A DNA stretch of 64,000 bases, taken from positions 64,850,614 to 64,914,613 of the forward strand of contig NC_081408.1 in NCBI RefSeq assembly GCF_030272615.1. The letters run 5' to 3'. Position 1 is the first letter of the stretch, and every line of letters starts with the position of its first letter. A program made the translations under genes and the position numbers. This document shows positions 57,295-64,000 of the stretch, piece by piece. This DNA comes from Cryptomeria japonica (Eukaryota; Streptophyta; Pinopsida; Cupressales; Cupressaceae). The notes beneath the pieces were generated by a model that did no database searches, was not told where the DNA came from, and saw nothing but the letters and a program-made list of their open reading frames with translations.

Positions 57295-60011
57295 GTTTAT
57301 GGACTCTTGAGCCTATTTCTCTTCTCTCCCAGATTTTTGGGAATGGGTTTCAACCATGAGCTAGGTCTTGCCCAAGATGTGGGAGACTAGATGAAAATGG
57401 AAAAGAGTATGGAAGAACAAGAGTTGGATGGAATGTAAATAAATCTGAGGTGTACTTGCAATGCCCAAAGTGTAAGACCAAGTATGTATGTAGTAGAGTA
57501 GGTGTGGCTTCCAAAGAGATGTTAGTTTCTCTTGATGAGGTAAGTTGACCTTGACTCTAAAAAAGACAAAATGAGACCCAAAGGTGATAGACCTTGATGA
57601 GGGACCACTTAGCAAAATGTTGGTGTATGTAGTGTGTTGACAAAGCAAGATGAGGACAAGCAAGTGACCTTTACACTCAAGTTTAGACAAATGTGAATGT
57701 AATGTAAGGTGTAAAGAAATGATGAACTTTGTGAGACCGAAAGGTAGGTTGAATTCTAGATGAAAAATCTAGAGAAATAACTTAGGAAGCTCAAGAATTC
57801 TGAAACTATTTGCTCTTGTTTGTTGGATTGTAATTTTTTCCAATTCTGAACACAGACGTGCATGTATACTTCATAGACGTGGTTAAATGACACGGACGTG
57901 TTTCTGTCAAACACATACGTGTTTTTGTAAACTAAGTGCAATTTTTCCAATTTGTGAAGTTGTTTGTTGTGACCAAATCTGAATTTTTTTAACTGTTTTT
58001 CGTGAAAACATGACACAGTGTTTATGAGGACTCAATGTTTGTAAGTGTTTAGACTCAAAATGACTCAAAGAAAAGTGTGCTGTTGGATGTAAAAATGTTT
58101 TGCATACACTTGAAGACACAAAAGACACAATGTTTTTATGATCTTGAATGTTCGAATTTTTAAAAGAAGACAAGCACAATTCTTATGGTTGGCCAGGACA
58201 ATAGTTGTTGATCCCACATGGGGTTTCCCCCGAGGCTACGCTATTCAGAGTAGATACTTAGATGCTTGACCCCACTGGCTCCACCCTCGACACTCACTTC
58301 TCTAGGGCAACCAAGCATCAGTCCCCATGAAAACTCCCTGTGGTGAACTTTGTATCTCTACTAAGAATTGTATGTGTGTGGGTCACTCTAGAGTGTCGAT
58401 CTCCTGACCCAACAACTAGAAGGATTTTGGCTTTCTAAAATAAAAAGGTGCTAGTAAGGGCATCCGCTCATGTGGCCATACATGCAACACTTTTAGCTCT
58501 GTAAATACAGAAGGCTCCCAACCGGTAGGGGTTACGCCCTACAAATGATCAAATAAATTTGATCAAACGGGTTTAAGGGGAGACATAGTGTGGGTATGAA
58601 CTAATCAACACACGTTACCCATGGTTTTCACCATGGATACAGTTGTTTATAGTGGTTCGAAAGAGGTGGGTTTTCCTCACTACCACTTGGTTTGTTCTCT
58701 CCTCACTAGTAGTCTTAATGACCACATGGTGAGACAAGCCCTCTAAAGATTAAACAAAAAGAGCCTATTGCTCAAGACACAAAATACACTAGTTCGATTT
58801 TAGTGCACCAATTGAAGTGTTTGATAATCTATGAAAACAAGGCACACAATAAAGATCAAAAGAAAACCCTTGCCAAAATTTTGCAAAAAAATTTTTTAGT
58901 GGTTTTGCAATAATACCCCTCCTGCAAGCACACAAGTTACGTAAATTTTAGATCCAAAAGACTTTGTGAAATAGTGGCCTTCAACAATGCGTTTTTTGAC
59001 AAATTCAAAGATCTGATTTTCCATGAGTTGTTTTGCATCGTGAAAAACATACCACCAATAAAATTTTAAGACATTTCCATAAATGTAAGAAAATCCAAAA
59101 AATTTGCTAATTTGCTCCAAAAAATATTTTTTTATGAAAAATCATAAAAAATTCATAGAAAATCTAAAATTGATCCAACAAACCTGAAATTTTTATTAGA
59201 CACTCCTAATGGCCTTCCAACCCTTCATAAAAACATTCCTGCAAAATGTCCAAGCAGTTTGTGAGATATGAGAAAAATAATGCAAAACCCTAATTTTCAA
59301 AGATCCAATCTTTTGGGAATGATTTTGTATCAAATTTAAAATCACAAAGAATAGATATTCTGTATAATTCTGAGAGATTTCCAAAAATGTAATAAAATCC
59401 AAAAACTTCACTAATTTTCTCTCAAAATTATTTTTTATGAAAATGCATAAAAAATTCATATAAAATTCACATATGATCCAACAAATCTGATGTTTTTACT
59501 CAGCATTTCTGATACTGTTCTTGACTTGCAAAAAAAAATGGATGTCAAAATTCAAACCATTTGTGAGATCTGATCAAAATAATGAAAACCCCTAATTTTT
59601 AAGAATCTGATTTTTTAGGAGCTATTTTGCATCAAAATTAAAATTCCAAAGAATAGATCATGTGTATAAATTAGAGAGTGTTCCAACAATATAAGAAAAT
59701 CCAAAAAAATCACTCATTTGCTCTCAAAATTAATTTTTTATGAAAATTCATAAAAAAATCATAAAAAATTAAAATATGGTCCAACTAATCTGAATTTTGG
59801 TTTGAGAGCTCTTGATAATGTCTTCAACTTATAAAAAAACTTTGATGCAAAAATTCATAGCCGTTTGTGAAATCGAATGAAATTTCTCCAAGATCTTGAT
59901 TTTGTGTCCAAAACCCTAGCTGCACAAGGATATTCTCCAAATTGTTTTACAAAACAACAATATAGGATTAGAAAAATCTGCAAAAAAAAACACAGATCTA
60001 ACAAAAATCCA
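57295..60011 (-). other. 5' leader of element D
   Basis: 2.7 kb between the primer-binding site and gag. No long frame is supported on the element's strand. It contains the three-copy tandem repeat at 58900-59880. 58200-58600 is GC-richer than its surroundings. Confidence 0.6.
58900..59880. repeat. Tandem repeat in the leader, unit about 302 bp, three copies
   Basis: The phrase ATCCAACAAACCTGA, with variants, recurs at about 59172, 59474 and 59777. TAAGAAAATCCAAAAA recurs at about 59089, 59391 and 59692. ATGAAAATTCATAAAAAA also recurs in each unit. Copies differ by many substitutions, so the duplication is old. Confidence 0.85.
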
Positions 60012-60030
60012 TGTCCCATGGGGTGTGCCA
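60012..60030 (-). promoter_or_regulatory. Putative primer-binding site of element D
   Basis: Minus-strand TGGCACACCCCATGGGACA starts three bases after the LTR end at 60034. It has the TGG start expected of a tRNA 3' complement, but I do not assign the tRNA. Confidence 0.6.
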
Positions 60031-60033
60031 AAA

Positions 60034-60715
60034 TGTTTATGGTGAAAATGGAAACAACAATATTGAAAGACTAAATGAATTCAACCACAAAACCCTAGCC
60101 TAACAACAACAAAGATCCACCATAACATATCAAGATTATCTAAGACGATGAAAATCAAATAAAATCACAAAGATTATACCATCACATGTCCAATAGGGTT
60201 TGGATCTCCATTCTTCCTATCTCCATTGATCTTGCTTGATATATTTTATCTTTGATTTTATGTGTGCACAAGAGCTCAACAAAGAATAGAAATATGGTTG
60301 CAAGTAGGCTTGATCGCATATGAAAGTTTGAATGCTAGAAGGCTTGATTAGATTGATTAGAATGATTAGTTAGGATTGATAATGAAGGAGGCATCCTCTT
60401 ATATAGAAGACACTATAAGAAATGGAGGGATAAGATTAAGAGGTGTAAAAGATAAATGGTCGGCTAGGATTAGAGGGTAGGTAGAGAAAATAAGAAAATA
60501 ATAAGAGGGTAGGTAGTGTAGGAATTAATAGATGAATGACTTGTGTCATGGGTAGAAAAGGCTAAGGAATTAATTAAATAAATAAAGATTTATTTAATTA
60601 ATAGAGGAAGTGGGATCAATTAAATAAATAAGATATTTATTTAATTTAGGGGAAAGATAATTTAAATAAATAAAGATATTTATTTAATTAGACATGACAA
60701 TTTTAGGTGTCTATA
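60034..60715 (-). mobile_element. 5' LTR of element D
   Basis: 682 bp, same start as the left LTR. The terminal CA has become TA. It lacks about 108 bp of the palindrome cluster present in the left LTR. TATA box CTATATAAG at 60406-60398. Confidence 0.9.
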
Positions 60716-60913
60716 GCAATAAATGCAATCCAGAAGAAAAAAACTCCAAATTGGAAATTGCAAGGAATTTTAGACAACATAATAGAAAACTTGGGTAGAA
60801 TTGAGGATTATGGAGCTAAGCATATCTATAGAGAAGCAAACTCAGAGGTAGATGCCCTCTCAAAATCCATAGCCCAAGGAACCTTCATTTATTGGTGGGA
60901 TCAGGGAACCTAG
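60716..60913 (+). pseudogene. LINE G RNase H, C-terminal part
   Basis: Reads INAIQKKKTPNWKLQGILDN, then IEDYGAKHIYREANSEVDAL, the terminal His-x-x-Arg-Glu-Ala-Asn block of plant LINE RNase H, and stops at 60911-60913. It continues the domain cut at 48824. Confidence 0.85.
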
Positions 60914-61360
60914 CCTCTTGGCTTAGAAGATCGGGTTAATCAACAGGAAAATGCCCCTAAAGTCCATCAAGCTTAATGCAAGAGACAAAATTCAGAGAGT
61001 TGAGAAATTTAGTTAAAAATGCTTCCCATTCCAGACCAAACATTTAAAGTTCTTCTTTGGCAGTCTAGCAAAAATGGCTAGTTCTCTTTTAAATTTCAAA
61101 CTGCACTTTCCCTCAGGCAGACTGGGCCTAGACCTAGTGATGTCATCTAAAATGCATTTTTGAGCTAAGCCTTTCCGGAATCGCTTATCGAGACCTAGCT
61201 GGAAAAGTTGTCAAATCAAATTATGGTTTGCGTAGCTTGAAAGGTAGATTTGGCATGTCGAGGACAAATATCCTTTGCCACCTTACCAGGTGAATTAAAT
61301 GCAATTTTTCCCCTCATAATTTGGCGTTAAAGATAGTGCCCAATTATTTCTCCTCAATGT
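60914..61360 (+). other. Gap between RNase H and the extra ORF of LINE G
   Basis: No supported frame. It lies within the TSD-defined limits of LINE G. Confidence 0.5.
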
Positions 61361-62226
61361 TTGTTGCAAGTCATTATCATCCTTTCTTTCCATTTTCATT
61401 CCAAAGCTCTATTTGTTTCATTCCCTTTTTGGTCTGATAGCCCTTCAATTGCTAATCATGTTGATAGAGCCTCCATTTGGGTTTATTATGAGTGTCTACA
61501 CAAGGCCCATCTCCTATTTTGGTGCAGACACTCCAATTCCCCTCTCGGCCTTGACACGCCAAGTCTCTTTCAGAAAGATAACAAACCTGAAACTGAAGCG
61601 CCTCCTTCTCCATTCGAAATTCCCTATTATATTGGCAGTCAAAATTATTATGGGTAGTGGGCACTTGAATAGGGAGGAGTATCCCCGGGATAACACTAGC
61701 ATTTCCTCCAGGTTATAGTTTCTCTGATGGATTTAAAACTAGCAAGCAAGCAATATGGAGTCTCACAAAGAAGTTATTCCCCGAAGAGATTCTCCAAGAG
61801 TTTCAAGAAGTTCTAAACAAGGCTATCCATGATTCAGGGGCTCCTCAGTCAGGTGATAGAATTTTGTTTAATGCCCATGGCGAGCTTATCAACTACTACT
61901 CTTTCTTGCTAGACCTGAAAGGAAAGGATTTGGATAGACACATGGTGTTTGCCAGAGTAGTTCTCAGATACCTTAAATGGTGGTTCTTGGGGGAAAACTC
62001 AGAAGACCAAGGCAGGGAGGATGATCTTCTCCAATTTGCAAGACTTAACGGTCTACTACCTATGAAAGCAGAAAATGAGAGACCCCAGGCTAAGCAGGTT
62101 TGCAAGGGTGGTGCTAGAAGGGGTCATCATGGGTCTGGTTGTGGTCATGGTTGTCCCCTTAGCACAGGTCGTGGGATATCGAGAAATAATACTTCTCAAC
62201 CTAAAATCTCCAATGAAACTGCGAGA
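61361..62226 (+). pseudogene. Extra ORF downstream of RNase H in LINE G, unknown family
   Basis: Two overlapping readable parts. 61361-61657 is one frame of doubtful meaning. 61669-62226 in another frame is 185 codons long and reads FPPGYSFSDGFKTSKQAIWS, KKLFPEEILQEFQEVLNKAI, DLDRHMVFARVVLRYLKWWF and a Gly/His-rich basic tail (GGARRGHHGSGCGHG). The first part looks helical and the tail could bind nucleic acid. I do not recognise the family and assign no function. By eye it is not similar to the extra ORF of LINE A, but it occupies the same position between RNase H and the LINE tail. Confidence 0.5.
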
Positions 62227-62572
62227 TAGGTTTATAATTGAGCTCTATTTAAAGATACTACTTTTTTTAGACTCTCATAAGATAAATTTTGGCTCTATTT
62301 AGTAAAATCTGTTAATTTGGCAGTAGAGAATCTGCCACTCAGACTTTTTATAGTTTTTTTTTAATGATCTTAGACTGTATATGATAGATTTTGGAAGGAT
62401 ACAATATGTTGGTTATGCTCTGCTTGTCTGGTTGCTCTCCTTCTTGAATTTTTAGAAGGCCTACAGATGCTTTCAACAAGCTTTTTGATAATTTATCAAC
62501 TAGCTATATCAATACTGTAATTAAGCATAATTAATACAAATCTGGCTCTGCCTTTACTGATAAAAAATAAAT
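62227..62572 (+). other. LINE G 3' untranslated region and A-rich tail
   Basis: T-rich sequence ending GATAAAAAATAAAT, directly followed by the right copy of the 14-bp duplication. Confidence 0.75.
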
Positions 62573-62586
62573 AAATCTTTGTCATT
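62573..62586. repeat. Right target-site duplication of LINE G
   Basis: AAATCTTTGTCATT, identical to 33321-33334. The exact left edge may shift by a few A residues because the tail is A-rich. Confidence 0.85.
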
Positions 62587-64000
62587 TGTTTTCCTATTGC
62601 TGGTCTTTGTTCTTCTTGTCACCTAGGCTATAGGAGATAAAAAATTCATTGCACATCATAGATTAAAGTGTGTATCTTAGTATAATAGCCATGAAGATCA
62701 CTATTATGACCAAGACAATCAACATTGAGACCAAAGAACTTTAGAGTGATCATAAACAACAGAATTATTGTGACTCTCTCTTTTACCATAATGACAGAAT
62801 GCAGAAACTTGTATTGTAGACTCTCTAGTACAACACTACAACATACAAAGTACCTTGAAGTCACTATCCTTTTGAAGTCAACATACATTATTAACAAGTT
62901 TGTTGTTAACTACTTTTGTGCTTGTCAACATCTGTACAACTCCAATATGCACAACTTACACCATGAGACTTCTATTCATGCTGTCATAATTGATCAATGC
63001 AATCAAAATGAAATAGATCATGGCATTTCTTTGTCACCTTGTAACATCAACAACAAACCCATATTTCCATGTCTTTAAACTTATCATGTCACTTACATAC
63101 CTTGTTCTACAAGCACACTTATTGACATCAATGTTAAACATGCCAAAGATAACAACTACCATGGTATATAAGTTTAATTTTTTTTTTCAAGTAAAAAAAC
63201 TCCATTTATGATCCAAAGTAATATTCAAATTCTTGAAAAAGGCCTACAGAAACTGGGAGAACATGTAACATATATTTTAACAACATCGAATTTGTTATGA
63301 AAGACAACTTTTAATGTCCAATAAAACCCTTTTCCACTTCTCTTTACGAGAGTTTGTCAATATATACGAAAATATCTAAATAACTGAAACAAAAATATCC
63401 TATTCTAAAGTTAAAGATTTATGCAATTGTTTCCAAAATTGAAATGAGAGCTATAACGATAAAAATGATTTTCTTATCTTTATTAATCTATTGTCCTAAA
63501 GTAGGAGAATAAATGTCCAAAGTTTTCCTAGACTTGGTTGCCTCATATATTTTAGCATGTTCACCTATCAAACCGGGAGTGCGATTAAATGCATCTAGAG
63601 TTTGAGCCCAAGTGATAAACATGGATATAGTCCACGATCCTTGGGTGCTTGATCAATCTAATCAAACCTGAAATATGTTCTTGTTGATGAAGTCACTTAG
63701 AAGTAGAGAAAAGTGAGATGTAATACCTATAGTAAGAATAAAAAATAAGCAAAAGTCCCACAACTCATGAGCCAATTGATTGACTCTTGACTAAACTTAA
63801 AGGCAAATAAAATATTGGGAACTTAATAATTGTGTAAACAGTGAACCACTCAAAATTGGTATGTGAGGATGTAAGTGAGTATATAGAAAATAATTATAAG
63901 TAAGAATTTTTTCGATGGCTATAAGTGGTTTGTGAATATTGAAATAAAGATAATGAGTCTAAGTTGATAATTTTTTATTGCAACTAGATTATTTTCAGCC
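62587..64000. other. AT-rich sequence, nothing recognised
   Basis: Before LINE G inserted, this was contiguous with 33320. The small frames here (for example 62725-63078 plus) show no domain. It may contain the remainder of the LTR-like sequence at 32280-33320, but I could not align one. Confidence 0.5.

Larger units (their letters stand above)
48825..60715 (-). mobile_element. Element D, non-autonomous Tat-like Gypsy, 11.9 kb
   Basis: LTRs at 48825-49614 and 60034-60715, a primer-binding site next to the right LTR and a polypurine tract next to the left one. The target-site duplication is GCAAT (60716-60720) against GAAAT (48820-48824). Joining the flanks with GCAAT restores an open RNase H frame in LINE G, which confirms the boundaries. 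Inside are gag, protease and an integrase C-terminus, but RT and the integrase core are gone. Between pol and the 3' LTR lie tandem repeats and an antisense ORF fragment, an arrangement known from Tat-lineage elements. Confidence 0.85.
33335..62572 (+). mobile_element. LINE G, L1-type LINE delimited by a 14-bp TSD, interrupted by two later insertions
   Basis: Plus-strand pieces in order: ORF1 (33363-35560), endonuclease (35599-36480), then the Copia array (36482-48237), the zf-RVT end and RNase H start (48238-48824), element D (48825-60715), the RNase H end (60716-60913), an extra frame (61361-62226) and a 3' region ending in GATAAAAAATAAAT. Identical 14-bp sequences flank the whole. About 5.6 kb of LINE sequence remains. 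Most of RT is missing, lost together with the outer ends of the Copia array. Confidence 0.85.

Noticed and set aside
1-64000. CRISPR array, tRNA, rRNA or bacterial operon features
   Set aside because: None seen. All tandem repeats are irregular and belong to retroelements.

Overview
This window looks like intergenic chromatin from a large, repeat-rich seed-plant genome, most likely a gymnosperm. That is inferred from the element mix (old, highly diverged Copia, Gypsy-chromovirus, Tat-like Gypsy and L1-type LINE copies, almost no gene space) and not proven. I found no intact cellular gene, no tRNA or rRNA gene and no CRISPR array. Nearly everything readable is transposable-element sequence nested in other transposable-element sequence, so most coding entries are pseudogenes.

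Layout, left to right. 1-1278: 3' end of a plus-strand LTR element (coiled-coil ORF end, polypurine tract, LTR). 2945-6140: minus-strand Copia fragment with degenerate gag, integrase and start of RT, a primer-binding site and a 5' LTR. 6230-6523: a LINE 3' fragment. 6769-12389: flank F plus Gypsy A, a minus-strand chromovirus broken off inside gag. 12390-17169: plus-strand LINE A (RT, zinc finger, RNase H, then an extra downstream ORF and a tail). 17186-17457: a second copy of flank F, leading into Gypsy B (17458-31153), which has a perfect GAAAC target-site duplication. Gypsy B carries two nested insertions: element X (17482-22439, TSD GACAG, one 1,025-codon frame of unknown function) in its left LTR, and a 2.6-kb solo LTR (25408-28025) next to the RT catalytic motif.

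33335-62572 is one plus-strand LINE (LINE G) bounded by a perfect 14-bp target-site duplication. It is blown apart by a tandem Copia array (36482-48237: LTR-internal-LTR-internal-LTR-partial internal) and by an 11.9-kb non-autonomous Tat-like Gypsy, element D (48825-60715). D has lost RT, most of RNase H and the integrase core. It keeps gag, protease and the integrase C-terminus, and it carries an antisense fragment resembling the plant mobile domain. The last 1.4 kb is AT-rich sequence with no recognisable feature.

Points most worth following: element X; the extra ORFs downstream of RNase H in two LINEs; the Copia array whose two internal copies share the same disabling lesions; the Gypsy A/B duplication sharing one insertion site; and the TAG-rich, frameshift-poor decay of several long frames.
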